Origin: Salinibacterium amurskyense
GTDB taxonomy: Bacteria; Actinomycetota; Actinomycetes; Actinomycetales; Microbacteriaceae
Length of the DNA stretch: 64,000 nucleotides
Assembly: GCF_002797685.1 (NCBI RefSeq)
Contig: NZ_PGFH01000001.1
Coordinates: 1,178,001-1,242,000, forward strand
Direction: 5' to 3'
Shown here piece after piece: positions 42,701 to 51,454 of this stretch; within the stretch, counting starts at the first letter, position 1, and every line of letters starts with the position of its first letter. Below the pieces are notes generated by a model, which saw only the letters and a program-made list of their open reading frames with translations, was not told where the DNA came from and made no database searches. Position numbers and translations under genes: made by a program.

Positions 42701-43578
42701 TGGTTTCTGAATTCGAAGCTCAGGTTCGAGCAACAAACGACAAGATCAACGCCCGCACTGGGCGTCCTTTGGCGATGGCAATCATCGTTGGATTGGCTTT
42801 GGGTCTGTCGTTGTTGTTCAGCCTGATCTTCGTCAAAGAGCTCTTCATGCTCTTTGCCGGAGTGCTCGTCGCGTTCACCGCGTTCGAGCTGGCGAGTGCG
42901 CTTCGTTTCTCCGGACTCAAGATTCCCCGTGTCGGAGCGGTAATCGCTGCCGTCGCGGTGGTGCCCGCATCGTTCTACTGGCATGCGGAAGGTCAGTGGT
43001 ACATCACGCTGGCCGGCATCGCCTTCATGTGGGTCTGGCGACTGGTCGAAGTGGCCATTCTGCCGAGCCATCGAGGTTCAGTGCGTTCGATTATGCGAGA
43101 CCTCGGCGCCGGCGTCTTCGTGATGCTGTACGTGGCGTTCCTGGCGAGTTTCACTGTGATACTCACGTCGGAAGACGGCGGCCAGTGGTGGACTCTCGCC
43201 ATGTTGATCGTCGTGGTGGTCAGCGATATTGGTGCGTACGCCAGCGGATTGTCGTTCGGTAAGCATCCGATGGCTCCCACCATCAGCCCGAACAAGACGT
43301 GGGAGGGATTCGCTGGTGCAGCTGCTGCTGCCGTTACTGCCGGTGTGCTACTCGCGCTCTTTATGATCGACCAGCCGTGGTGGGTGGGGCTCATCTTCGG
43401 CCTCGTTATTCTCGGCACCGCAACGATGGGTGATCTCGCTGAATCGCTCATCAAACGAGACCTCGGCATCAAGGACATCAGCACGTGGCTGCCCGGCCAC
43501 GGAGGCTTCCTCGACCGCGTAGATTCGTCACTTTTGTCGGCCGCAGCCGGCTACGCGCTGTTTCTCATCTTTGCGTAA
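42700..43578 (+). CDS. cdsA: Phosphatidate cytidylyltransferase
   Basis: A 292-residue membrane enzyme making CDP-diacylglycerol, the root of phospholipid synthesis. About eight membrane segments and the C-terminal family signature SLIKRDLGIKDISTWLPGHG (residues about 247-266), where the Asp/Lys pair binds metal and substrate. A hydrophilic first about 20 residues. Translated together with frr through the one-base overlap. Confidence 0.95.
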   Translation: MVSEFEAQVRATNDKINARTGRPLAMAIIVGLALGLSLLFSLIFVKELFMLFAGVLVAFTAFELASALRFSGLKIPRVGAVIAAVAVVPASFYWHAEGQWYITLAGIAFMWVWRLVEVAILPSHRGSVRSIMRDLGAGVFVMLYVAFLASFTVILTSEDGGQWWTLAMLIVVVVSDIGAYASGLSFGKHPMAPTISPNKTWEGFAGAAAAAVTAGVLLALFMIDQPWWVGLIFGLVILGTATMGDLAESLIKRDLGIKDISTWLPGHGGFLDRVDSSLLSAAAGYALFLIFA

Positions 43579-43580
43579 GG

Positions 43581-43586
43581 CAGAAT
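43581..43586 (+). promoter_or_regulatory. Possible -10 CAGAAT, six bases before the DivIVA-like GTG
   Basis: GGCAGAAT with CAGAAT-N6-GTG, supporting the start at 43593 within the short gap after cdsA. Confidence 0.35.
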
Positions 43587-43592
43587 AGAACC

Positions 43593-44144
43593 GTGAGCAC
43601 CACATTTCCCCGCAGCCGTAAGTCAAAGTTGGGGTACAACGTCGACCAGGTCGAGGACTTCCTCGAAGAGGCGCGTCGTGCCTACACCGCCGATCGAAGC
43701 GACTCTTCTGTAGTGTCGTCGCGCAGCATTCGCAAGCTGGCGTTTGCCATGCAAAAGGGCGGCTATTCGCCCCTTCACGTCGACTCAGCGCTGGAACGCC
43801 TCGAGGATGCCTTTGCCGCTCGCGAACGCGACCGTGCGATTGCGGAGCTCGGCGAGACCGCGTGGTACGCCAATGCCCGTGCGGAAGCGCAGGAGATTCT
43901 GAACCGCCTCGCCCGTCACGACGGCAAAAAATTCTCTAAGGTGAGCTCGTTCACGATGGGGTACTCGGTCAAGGACGTGGATGCCTTCGCTCAAGAGCTA
44001 GCCAACTACTTTCAGCACGGTGCGCCACTCACGATTGACCGCGTTCGTACCGTTGCTTTCCGCAGCGCCAAGGGCGGTTACCGCGAGGCCCAAGTTGACT
44101 ACCTGCTCGACTCGGTAATCGACGTCATGCTGGCTGTTCGCTAG
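43593..44144 (+). CDS. DivIVA-domain protein (two DivIVA-like modules)
   Basis: A 183-residue protein with two copies of the short DivIVA module: SKLGYNVDQVEDFLEEARRAY at the start and FTMGYSVKDVDAFAQELANYF near residue 117. Each is followed by a similar segment (AFAMQKGGYSPLHVDSALERLEDAF; AFRSAKGGYREAQVDYLLDSVIDVM). It lacks the long coiled coil of polar DivIVA/Wag31, so a different role at the membrane or cell wall is likely. The start is set by family match. Confidence 0.82.
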   Translation: MSTTFPRSRKSKLGYNVDQVEDFLEEARRAYTADRSDSSVVSSRSIRKLAFAMQKGGYSPLHVDSALERLEDAFAARERDRAIAELGETAWYANARAEAQEILNRLARHDGKKFSKVSSFTMGYSVKDVDAFAQELANYFQHGAPLTIDRVRTVAFRSAKGGYREAQVDYLLDSVIDVMLAVR

Positions 44145-44188
44145 TTCTCTCTGTTTTTTCAGGTCTGTCGACTAACATCGCTCATACT

Positions 44189-44836
44189 TTGTTTATTAAT
44201 TCGCGAACGGCAATCATCCGCGCTCAGGCTAAAAGCCAGGGTGCGGATCTTTCTGGGCGCCACAAACGTGTGTCGTGGAGCCTCCCGGTCTTCGCTTCCG
44301 TCGTGAGCTTGGGCTTCGTTGCCACCCTCATGATGGCTGCTCCCACACCCGCGAGCGTCGTTTCTGCGGCTCCTGCACCGGTCAGCTCGATCGAGCGCGC
44401 TGAAGTGCAATCGCTCACCGTGGCCGAGGGATTCGTCAACGAAGTATCGCGCGACAAGCTTGCCATCAAAGAAATTGTCGTTGAACCGGTTCTCCCGGCT
44501 GCACCTGTTGCTCCGGCAGCAGGAACCCCTGACCCGGGCACTGCGCAGGCGATCGCTCAGTCCATGCTCACTGCTCGCGGGCTCGGCGCCGGGGAATACA
44601 GTTGCCTCGTGAGCCTGTGGAACCGCGAATCGGGCTGGAACGTCTACGCACAAAACCCGTCGAGTGGTGCTTACGGCATCCCGCAGTCCTTGCCGGGCAG
44701 CAAGATGGCCACGGCTGGCGCCGACTGGGCCACCAACCCTGCCACTCAGATCTCGTGGGGCCTCAGCTACATTGAAGGCCGCTACGGCACTCCCTGCGGC
44801 GCGTGGGCTCACTCAGAGTCCAACGGCTGGTACTAG
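44189..44836 (+). CDS. Secreted lytic transglycosylase-like protein
   Basis: A 215-residue protein with one membrane or signal segment (LPVFASVVSLGFVATLMMAA, about residues 31-50), an Ala/Pro-rich linker, and a C-terminal lysozyme-like domain of the aggregation-promoting-factor type (YSCLVSLWNRESGWNVYAQN, SGAYGIPQSLPG, INPxTQ-like NPATQISWGLSYIEGRYGTPCGAW). The Glu in NRESGW is the expected catalytic acid. Cell-wall remodelling is its likely role. TTG start uncertain, as the frame is open upstream without a better start. Confidence 0.8.
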   Translation: MFINSRTAIIRAQAKSQGADLSGRHKRVSWSLPVFASVVSLGFVATLMMAAPTPASVVSAAPAPVSSIERAEVQSLTVAEGFVNEVSRDKLAIKEIVVEPVLPAAPVAPAAGTPDPGTAQAIAQSMLTARGLGAGEYSCLVSLWNRESGWNVYAQNPSSGAYGIPQSLPGSKMATAGADWATNPATQISWGLSYIEGRYGTPCGAWAHSESNGWY

Positions 44837-44855
44837 ACCGCTTCGCGTCACCGCA

Positions 44856-44861
44856 TAAGCT
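44856..44861 (+). promoter_or_regulatory. -10 box TAAGCT, six bases before the gene at 44868
   Basis: TAAGCT-N6-ATG, leaderless arrangement. Confidence 0.45.
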
Positions 44862-44867
44862 TGAGTT

Positions 44868-45167
44868 ATGCCTCGTTCCAATCGTCCCCGCGGGCGACGT
44901 CGCCCCGATGATGATGAGAGCAATGACCTGAGCCATGTGCTCTTTGGTTCGCGCCGCACTGAGGTCAAACGAGACGGCGCGTGGAACGTTCAACCGGTTT
45001 CACCCACGAACGCCGTCAAGAACTACACGTGTCCCGGATGCTCGCAGACCATCTCTCAGGGCACTGCCCACACGGTGACGTGGCGAGCTGACGGCATCAT
45101 GGGCGAAGCCGACGACTTGGCAGCGCGCCGCCATTGGCACCAGCACTGCTGGAAGATCAGATTGTGA
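44868..45167 (+). CDS. Small actinobacterial protein with a possible zinc site
   Basis: A 99-residue protein: Arg/Asp-rich start (MPRSNRPRGRRRPDDDE), then a compact region with TCPGCSQTI and RHWHQHCWKI, a Cys2 plus His/Cys pair that could hold zinc. Similar proteins are widely annotated in Actinobacteria as ATP/GTP-binding proteins without a visible nucleotide motif, so I do not repeat that function. Ends 10 bp before the hydrolase gene, so co-transcribed. Confidence 0.75.
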   Translation: MPRSNRPRGRRRPDDDESNDLSHVLFGSRRTEVKRDGAWNVQPVSPTNAVKNYTCPGCSQTISQGTAHTVTWRADGIMGEADDLAARRHWHQHCWKIRL

Positions 45168-45177
45168 GTGACACCCG

Positions 45178-45954
45178 ATGAGCGAGATTTCCCCCAACGA
45201 CGAGACAGCCACGCCGCCGGAAGCCGAGCCCATTCGTGGCGCTACAGAGTTGCCCGCGGTTCGGGAGAACATCGAACTGCACACGGATGACGGTCTCACC
45301 CTGGTGGGGGAGCTATCGCTTCCCGAATCTGGCCACATTGCCGCGACGTTGGTCACGCTGCACCCGCTGCCGACCGCTGGCGGCTTTATGGACTCCCACA
45401 TCATTCGCAAGGCTGCAGCACGACTGCCGGCGCTAGCGGATGTTGCTGTACTCCGGTTCAACTTTCGCGGAGTCACCTCACCACGCGGTACCTCTGAAGG
45501 CTCATTCGGCGAGGGCACACTCGAGGAGCTCGACCTCGCAGCCGCCATGGATTTCGTGCGCGAGCGCGAGTTGCCCCACGTGTGGCTTTTGGGATGGTCG
45601 TTCGGCACGGAGGTCACCCTCAAGTACGGTCTGCAGCATCCGATCACGGGGGCAATTTTGCTGTCACCGCCGCTGCATCGTGCAACGGCGGATGATGTTG
45701 CTGCCTGGGCTGGCAATGATCGCCGGCTCGTTGCGGTAATCCCCGAACTCGATGACTACCTGCGCCCTGCCGAAGCCGCCGAAAGATTCTCTTCGGTGCC
45801 TGAACTCGAGTTTGTGGCTGTTGAGGGCGGAAAGCACTTGTGGGTGGGGGAGACCCAGACCTATCGGGTGCTCACTGAAGTCGTGGAGCGACTTAACCCT
45901 GTTGTGCTGCCGTTGCCCCGCACGTGGCCACCGGAGTCGCCCTCAGTCGTTTAG
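45178..45954 (+). CDS. Alpha/beta-hydrolase
   Basis: A 258-residue hydrolase: HPLPTAGG near the oxyanion hole, RFNFRGVTSPRGTSEG, and the nucleophile elbow GWSFG (LLGWSFGTEVTLKYG), Asp in VIPELDDYLRP and the closing His in VEGGKHLWVGE. It resembles small serine hydrolases that act on short acyl chains; substrate unknown. Its stop overlaps the convergent AI-2E gene stop in TTAG (45951-45954). Confidence 0.85.
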   Translation: MSEISPNDETATPPEAEPIRGATELPAVRENIELHTDDGLTLVGELSLPESGHIAATLVTLHPLPTAGGFMDSHIIRKAAARLPALADVAVLRFNFRGVTSPRGTSEGSFGEGTLEELDLAAAMDFVRERELPHVWLLGWSFGTEVTLKYGLQHPITGAILLSPPLHRATADDVAAWAGNDRRLVAVIPELDDYLRPAEAAERFSSVPELEFVAVEGGKHLWVGETQTYRVLTEVVERLNPVVLPLPRTWPPESPSVV

Positions 45955-47012
45955 AGGTCCGCCTGTCGCGGAATGATCACCTGTTGTACGACGATGAGAA
46001 TCGCGGCGGCAACAGGGATAGCGATGAGTGCGCCCAGAATGCCGAGCAGCGTTCCGCCGGCGAGTGCCGCGATCACAACGAGGGCGCCGGGAATCTTGAC
46101 GGCCTTGTTCATGATTCGCGGGTTGAGAACGTACGCCTCGAGCTGCATGTAGACGAGGTAGTAGATTCCCACGGCTATAACGCTCGGTGAACCGTTGAAG
46201 AGAAGCACGAGCAGCGTGATCACGATGGAACCGCTGAGGGTTCCGACGAGCGGAATCAGCGATCCCATGAAGGCGATGAAGGCCAGTAGTGCGGAGTACT
46301 TCACGGGTAAGCCGAAGGCCGGGAAAATCAGGGTGAGAACAATAAACGAGAGCACGCCGTTCACCAGGGCCAGCGAGCCCTGACCAATGACATAGCGGCC
46401 GACAGCAGCGCTGACTTGTTCAGCAAGATCTATGAACTTGGCCCGCTTCGTGGCGGGCACGAGCTGGTAGATGCCCGACTTGATCCCGTTGAGTGATGAC
46501 ACAAAGTAGATCGTGAGAATCAGCACGATGATCGCGCCGGTGATCCCGGTGGCGATTCCAATGCCCACGGCGAATACTCCGCCACCGATGGTCGTGACGT
46601 CGAGATCGGCGGCCCACTCGTTGAAGCCATCGAGCAGGTCTTGAACTCCAAGCCACGGTAGTGCGGTCTCGACGTTTTCGCGCACGGTGCCGTCAAAGAA
46701 CGCCGTGACGAGTCGAGGCGTGGCTTGAACGGCGTTTCGTACTTGTTCAGCGATGACGGGAACGATAGCAAAGATCAAGCCCGTAAAGACCCCGAGAACG
46801 CCCGCGAGTACCGTAAGGATTGCTGTCCACCGGGGAAACTTCTTGGTTTCGAGCCACGTGACCACGGGATCCAGTCCGAGAGCAAGGAACAGCGCTGCTC
46901 CCACATACGTGAGAATCGTGGCGAGCGAAATGACGGTCTGACCGATTCCGACCGCGACGAGAACCCCCAGGCCGCCGAGCAAACCAAGGCGGAACGGATT
47001 GAGGATCTTCAT
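45951..47012 (-). CDS. AI-2E family transporter
   Basis: A 353-residue membrane protein with about seven to eight helices and the family region around SLIPLVGTLSGSIVITLLVLL and IGLALG-like ends (GTLLGILGALIAIPVAAAILIVVQQ). The family includes TqsA and Na+/H+ antiporters, so transport of AI-2 itself is unproven. The last about 20 residues are hydrophilic. Confidence 0.88.
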   Translation of the reverse strand: MKILNPFRLGLLGGLGVLVAVGIGQTVISLATILTYVGAALFLALGLDPVVTWLETKKFPRWTAILTVLAGVLGVFTGLIFAIVPVIAEQVRNAVQATPRLVTAFFDGTVRENVETALPWLGVQDLLDGFNEWAADLDVTTIGGGVFAVGIGIATGITGAIIVLILTIYFVSSLNGIKSGIYQLVPATKRAKFIDLAEQVSAAVGRYVIGQGSLALVNGVLSFIVLTLIFPAFGLPVKYSALLAFIAFMGSLIPLVGTLSGSIVITLLVLLFNGSPSVIAVGIYYLVYMQLEAYVLNPRIMNKAVKIPGALVVIAALAGGTLLGILGALIAIPVAAAILIVVQQVIIPRQADL

Positions 47013-47083
47013 TGCGTGGCTCCATTCAGCCTGACCAACAAGTGTCAGGCTGAGCGCAATTCTAGAGGTCGCGCAGGCAGTTG

Positions 47084-49423
47084 CTAGTTAACTTCCTCGG
47101 CTTGGTTGAGAACTCCACGAAGGTTTTCGAAGTATCCAGCAACGGTTTCGCGCTCAGCCTTGATCTTCGTGAGACGGTCTTCCGCGTCGCTGACCAGTTC
47201 GCGCGAGCGCTTCTCGGCCTCGTCGACAGTAGCCTTGGCACGCTGTTCGGCATCGGAGAGTTCTTCGGCAGCACGAGCGGACGCATCCGCGAGTACTGCT
47301 TTCGCCTCGGCCTGCGACGACTTGGTGAGCTCTTCGGCTTCGTGGCGCTTCGCATTTGCCTCGCGCACGGCTTCGGCCAGCTGGGCCTGAGCTTCCTCGA
47401 GGTAGTTGTGCGTTTGAGCGGTCGCCTCTTTGTGCTGCGCCAAGAATTCCTTCTCGGCATCATCGCGACGCACGGCGAGCTCTTGCTCGAGGGAAATGCG
47501 AGCTTCTTCTGCTTCACGCTCAATCGTGGTGCGGGTTTCTTCAAGCTGGTGCTTGATCGTTGCCCTCGTTGATTCAACTTCGTTCGCCAGTTCAGCACGC
47601 TGACGCGCAATGTCGCGCTCGAGATCAGCGGTTTGCTTTTCCACATCGTGGGCGAGCGTCGCGCGAGTCTCGCTAACGTAGCTATCGAGTTCGGTGCGCT
47701 TGCTGTCGATATCGGCATCCAGATCGGCGTGACGGCGTGCCATCTCTTCTTCGAGCGCGGCTGTGGCGGATGCAATCTCGGCCTCGAGCTCGTTGCGACG
47801 CGTGCTCATTTCGGCTTCGAACTCGGCACGGGCTGTCGTGCTCTCGTGCTCGAATGCGGCGCGGGCGGTGTTGATCTCCTCTTCGAGGCCGGCCTGAGTC
47901 GTCTCCACGTCACTCTCGAGCGCTGCGCGCGTGCTTGAGACCTCTTTCGCCAACGCCTTCTTGGTGGAACTGACCTCGCGGTCAAGCGCCTTCTTCTGCG
48001 CGGCAACATCTGCCGCGAGTTCGCTTCGCGTGGCCTTGACGTGCGCTTCGAGCTCGGCACGAGTGGTCGTTACTTCGTCATTGAGCGCGGCCTTGGCCGT
48101 GGCAACCTCATTCTCAAGCTCGGAGCGTGTGGTCGTAACCTCTTGCTCCAGCGAAGCCTTCGTGACCTTGACCTCTTGTTCTAGGGCCGTCTTGGTCGTA
48201 GAGACTTCTTGCTCGAGGGCAGCCTGGGTGCTCGTGACTTCGTGTTCGAGAGCAGCCTTCGTCGTGGCAACTTCATCCTCGAGCTCAGCGCGCGTGCTCG
48301 TCACGTCATGTTCGAGCGCCTGACGCGCTTCACGTTCTTCGGCCTCCCAGATTTCGCGAGCTTCAGAAAGCTCGGCATCGAGGGCGGCCCGGGCTGTCGT
48401 GACGGTCTTTTCGAGTTCAGCGAGAGTGTTTGCGGCTTCTGTCGCGGCAGCGTTGCGGGTGGCCTCGGCTTCCGCTTCGAGCGCGGCGTAGCCGGCATCC
48501 AGATCTGCCTTGAGCTTGGCCTGAGCAGCTTTGGTCTCGTTGGCGAGCTTCGCGTGACCGGCTGCGGTCTCGTTGGCGAGCTTTGTGTGCGCTGCCTTCG
48601 TCTCGTTGGCGAGCTTCTCCCGAGCCGTCGTTGTCTCGGCTTCGAGTTCAGCGCGCGCAGTCTCAATCTCGCGAGCGAGATCGGTGCGGGCCTGCTCGAT
48701 GTCGCGCTCAAGGTCTTCGCGCTGCTTGGTGTTCTCTGCCTCGAACGTGGCGCGACCGAGCTCGGCGTCCCGAGCGAGGGATTCTGCTGCCTCGCGTGCT
48801 TCGGCTACTTCGGCTGCGGTGCTGGCGCGCAGCTCGGCCATTGCTCGTTCGGTTTCGGCACGCAGGGCTGCGGCTTCTCGCTTAGCGGAGGTGCGGGCAT
48901 CCGCAGCTTCGGTGGCGACGGCGCCACGGATGGTTGCTGCTTCTCGTGAGGCATCGCCGACGAGCTGTGACGCCTCGTCCTTGGCGCGTGCGACCAGTGC
49001 GTCTGCTTCGGCGCGCGACGACTTGGCGAGTGCTGCGGCGTCGCTCTGGGCATCGTTGAGAATGCGTTCGGCTTCACTCGCGGTCTCGTTGCGCAGCGCG
49101 GTGGTCTCGGCCTGAACCGCCTTGCGCATCTTCTCAGCGTCGATGTCTGCTTGGCTGATGAGCTGAGTCGAGTGCTCTTCGGCAACGCGAAGCATGCTCT
49201 CGAGCTTGGAGCCGAGCCCGCTGTACGTGGGGCTGCCTGATTCATCAAGCTCAGCCTGAAGATCTTCGTTAACGGCGAGGAGTCGCCTGACTTCCTTCGT
49301 GGAAGCGGTGCGGTCTGCTTTGGCGGCAACAAGTTCACGACGAAGCTCGCCGATAAGCTTGTCGACTTCGTCCTTCTTGTAACCGCGCATCTCTGTGCCG
49401 AAATCGGTATCGTTCGCGGCCAA
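47084..49423 (-). CDS. Giant coiled-coil protein with DivIVA-like N-terminus and 40 tandem 11-residue repeats
   Basis: A 779-residue acidic protein. Residues about 8-30 (FGTEMRGYKKDEVDKLIGELRREL) resemble the DivIVA membrane-binding start. Residues about 70-215 are helical Ala/Glu/Arg-rich. Residues 216-655 are 40 consecutive 11-residue repeats with no break (for example LEQEVSTTKTA, LEQEVKVTKAS), i.e. a hendecad coiled coil. Residues 656-779 are mixed helix ending in AGYFENLRGVLNQAEEVN. It may be a cytoskeletal scaffold like Streptomyces Scy or FilP, acting at the pole or division site (inference). TTG start with GAGGAG five bases before it. No cysteine, no membrane segment. Confidence 0.85.
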   Translation of the reverse strand: MAANDTDFGTEMRGYKKDEVDKLIGELRRELVAAKADRTASTKEVRRLLAVNEDLQAELDESGSPTYSGLGSKLESMLRVAEEHSTQLISQADIDAEKMRKAVQAETTALRNETASEAERILNDAQSDAAALAKSSRAEADALVARAKDEASQLVGDASREAATIRGAVATEAADARTSAKREAAALRAETERAMAELRASTAAEVAEAREAAESLARDAELGRATFEAENTKQREDLERDIEQARTDLAREIETARAELEAETTTAREKLANETKAAHTKLANETAAGHAKLANETKAAQAKLKADLDAGYAALEAEAEATRNAAATEAANTLAELEKTVTTARAALDAELSEAREIWEAEEREARQALEHDVTSTRAELEDEVATTKAALEHEVTSTQAALEQEVSTTKTALEQEVKVTKASLEQEVTTTRSELENEVATAKAALNDEVTTTRAELEAHVKATRSELAADVAAQKKALDREVSSTKKALAKEVSSTRAALESDVETTQAGLEEEINTARAAFEHESTTARAEFEAEMSTRRNELEAEIASATAALEEEMARRHADLDADIDSKRTELDSYVSETRATLAHDVEKQTADLERDIARQRAELANEVESTRATIKHQLEETRTTIEREAEEARISLEQELAVRRDDAEKEFLAQHKEATAQTHNYLEEAQAQLAEAVREANAKRHEAEELTKSSQAEAKAVLADASARAAEELSDAEQRAKATVDEAEKRSRELVSDAEDRLTKIKAERETVAGYFENLRGVLNQAEEVN
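47459..48778 (-). repeat. 1320-bp array of 40 x 33-bp coding repeats (hendecads)
   Basis: Codes for residues 216-655 of the giant coiled-coil protein. Consensus is Leu-Glu-x-Glu-Val-x-Thr-Thr-x-Ala-x. The units differ, so it is an old array, with no unit out of phase. Confidence 0.85.
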
Positions 49424-49622
49424 GATTTCTCCTCGATGTCAGCGGAATGAACCCTCTGAGTTTAGTGGGGCAAAGAGGCCTCCTGTCATTTTGGTCTCAT
49501 CCCCAAAAGTGGGCATTCAACGTTCTCCCAGAAAGTTCCCAGAAGAGTAACTAGGTGGCGCCAAGGCGATCGGCTATTCTTGAACGTCTTTGTTGTTGCC
49601 TACCCGAATGGATGGGGCCCTT

Positions 49623-49658
49623 ACCTCCAGACCAGCGGAGGTTTTGCCAGCGTGGCAA
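49623..49658 (+). promoter_or_regulatory. Two tandem hairpins in the leader of the gene at 49706
   Basis: ACCTCC / GGAGGT followed by TTTT (49623-49645), then TTGCCA-gcg-TGGCAA (49644-49658). Could act as an attenuator or terminator from upstream transcription. The rest of the 282-bp gap from 49424 shows only a weak -10-like TATTCT near 49572. Confidence 0.4.
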
Positions 49659-49705
49659 GGGTTGTCTTTCCGTGAGTCATCTTGGGCAACACGAAAGGAG
49701 AGATA

Positions 49706-51454
49706 GTGAGATTCGTTCTCGCCATAGTGAGCTTCATGCTCGCAGCCGTCATGATCGGCTACGGCATTGCACAGCAAACAATACTCGCGACCCCGGATGA
49801 GGTTTCAGTCTCAACGGAGACTGACGGCACTGCGCCCCTCACCGTGATCAGCGGCGAGGCGTTTAACACGTACTCGGGCAACCAGACCATCCGTATCGAG
49901 GGCCCGCGCCGGATCGTGGCCGCCTACGGCCGCTCGACCGACGTGATCGCCTGGGTTGGCGACGCCAGCTACAACATGGTCACGGTCGACCCGGAAACGG
50001 GCGATCTCGTCTCCGAGACCATCACGGGCACCGAACAAGAGGTTCCCGACCCCTATAACTCCGACCTCTGGCTTGAGAACTACGAAGCCGAAGACGAACT
50101 TGCTCTCACTGTGAAGATTCCAAGTGATGTGTCGTTCATCTTGGCATCGGATGGAGTCGACCCGGCACCCAACGCCGTCTCACTGTCGTGGCCACTCGAT
50201 AACAGCACGCCGTGGGCCGGAACGCTCATTCTTGGTGGTGCTGCCGTGCTGCTGATCGGGCTCATCTTCTTGATGTGGGCTGTGCACCACATGCGTCGTG
50301 CCGGCGGACCTCGCCGCAAGCCGCAAAAGATGCCCAAGGTTCCTAAGAAGCCTCGCTACAAGCCTTCGAAGCGCGGCGCTAAGGCAAGCGACGCACCCTC
50401 GCTCCGCACGAGCGTTCGCGTTGCTGTGCCGACCGTGCTGGTCAGCGCGCTTATTTTGAGCGGCTGCACCGCATCCACCGCTCCGAACTCCGCCGCAGAT
50501 CAGAGCGATCCCACGCCGACCCCCACCTCAACGTCAGAGGGCAGCACTGTCACAGCCCCCGCGGTCGCGGTTCGCCAGATCGAGAAGATCGTCGCTCAGA
50601 TCAGTGCCGTTTCTCAAGAAGCTGATGAGGAGCGCGACTCAGATTTGCTTGAGACTCGGTTCTCCGACGCGGCGCTCGAGTACCGTCTCGCGAACTACAA
50701 GATGCGCAAGGCCGACGACTCGATCGCTCTGCCGGTTGCGATCCCCGATGGACCGGTGCAACTGACGTTGCCGCAGCAGACCGAGACCTGGCCGCGAACG
50801 GTGTTCACGATCATCCTCGACGAGACCGACTCCACCGTCGCGCCGATCGCTCTGTTCCTTGAGCAAGCGACCCCGCGCGATAACTACAAGGTCAGCTATG
50901 CCATGAACTTGGAGCCCTCCGTGGTGTTCCCGGATGTCGCAGCAGCGAGCGTCGGAACCTCGCGTCTGCCCGCCGACAGCGGACTTCTGCGTTCGTCGCC
51001 GACCGAGGTTGCCCTCGACTACGCCGAAATCCTCGAACAGGATGTCGACAGCGACTCCTACCTCGACTTCGAAGCGGAAGGCGACAGCTTGCGCGTGAGC
51101 GTTGGCCTAGCCGTCAAGAACAAAGAGAAAGCGGCGCTCTCCAGCACCGCCACTCTGACTTACGGTCACGAACTCGGGTCTGCCGACCCCATCGCGATGG
51201 CCACGATTGACGCTGGCGCGATTGTGGCGGTGCATCTCTATGAGACCAAGGTTGCAGCGCCGAAGGAAGAGGGCTCTGCCGTCACCTTCAGCGGGCAGAC
51301 AAAGGCTCTGTCGGGAATCTCGATTACCGAAGAGGGCATTAAATCCACCTACGGCGATCAGCTACTCTTTTATGTCCCCGCAGCGGGCAGCGGCGAGAAA
51401 ATCGTTCTGCTCGGCTACACCCAAGGACTCGTTGCAGCATCGGAGTTGAAATGA
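49706..51454 (+). CDS. Membrane protein with internal lipobox-like segment, unknown function
   Basis: A 582-residue protein. First TM segment at residues about 4-24 (FVLAIVSFMLAAVMIGYG), an extracytoplasmic domain to about 168, second TM about 170-192, a Lys/Arg/Pro-rich cytoplasmic stretch (RRKPQKMPKVPKKPRYKPSK), then a third hydrophobic stretch VLVSALILSGC whose Cys254 follows a lipobox-like LSGC. The remaining about 330 residues form a secreted-looking beta-rich domain with no known family. GTG start with AAAGGAG five bases before it; a TTG eight codons upstream is unlikely. It looks like a membrane protein joined to a lipoprotein. The stop overlaps the next gene (ATGA). Confidence 0.75.
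   Translation: MRFVLAIVSFMLAAVMIGYGIAQQTILATPDEVSVSTETDGTAPLTVISGEAFNTYSGNQTIRIEGPRRIVAAYGRSTDVIAWVGDASYNMVTVDPETGDLVSETITGTEQEVPDPYNSDLWLENYEAEDELALTVKIPSDVSFILASDGVDPAPNAVSLSWPLDNSTPWAGTLILGGAAVLLIGLIFLMWAVHHMRRAGGPRRKPQKMPKVPKKPRYKPSKRGAKASDAPSLRTSVRVAVPTVLVSALILSGCTASTAPNSAADQSDPTPTPTSTSEGSTVTAPAVAVRQIEKIVAQISAVSQEADEERDSDLLETRFSDAALEYRLANYKMRKADDSIALPVAIPDGPVQLTLPQQTETWPRTVFTIILDETDSTVAPIALFLEQATPRDNYKVSYAMNLEPSVVFPDVAAASVGTSRLPADSGLLRSSPTEVALDYAEILEQDVDSDSYLDFEAEGDSLRVSVGLAVKNKEKAALSSTATLTYGHELGSADPIAMATIDAGAIVAVHLYETKVAAPKEEGSAVTFSGQTKALSGISITEEGIKSTYGDQLLFYVPAAGSGEKIVLLGYTQGLVAASELK

Noticed and set aside
44151-44162. Terminator after the DivIVA-like gene (T-run CTGTTTTTTC)
   Set aside because: No stem precedes the T-run.
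50440-50465. Separate lipoprotein gene starting at the internal lipobox of the 49706 gene
   Set aside because: No ATG with a ribosome site in frame just upstream, and the frame is continuous with the membrane part.
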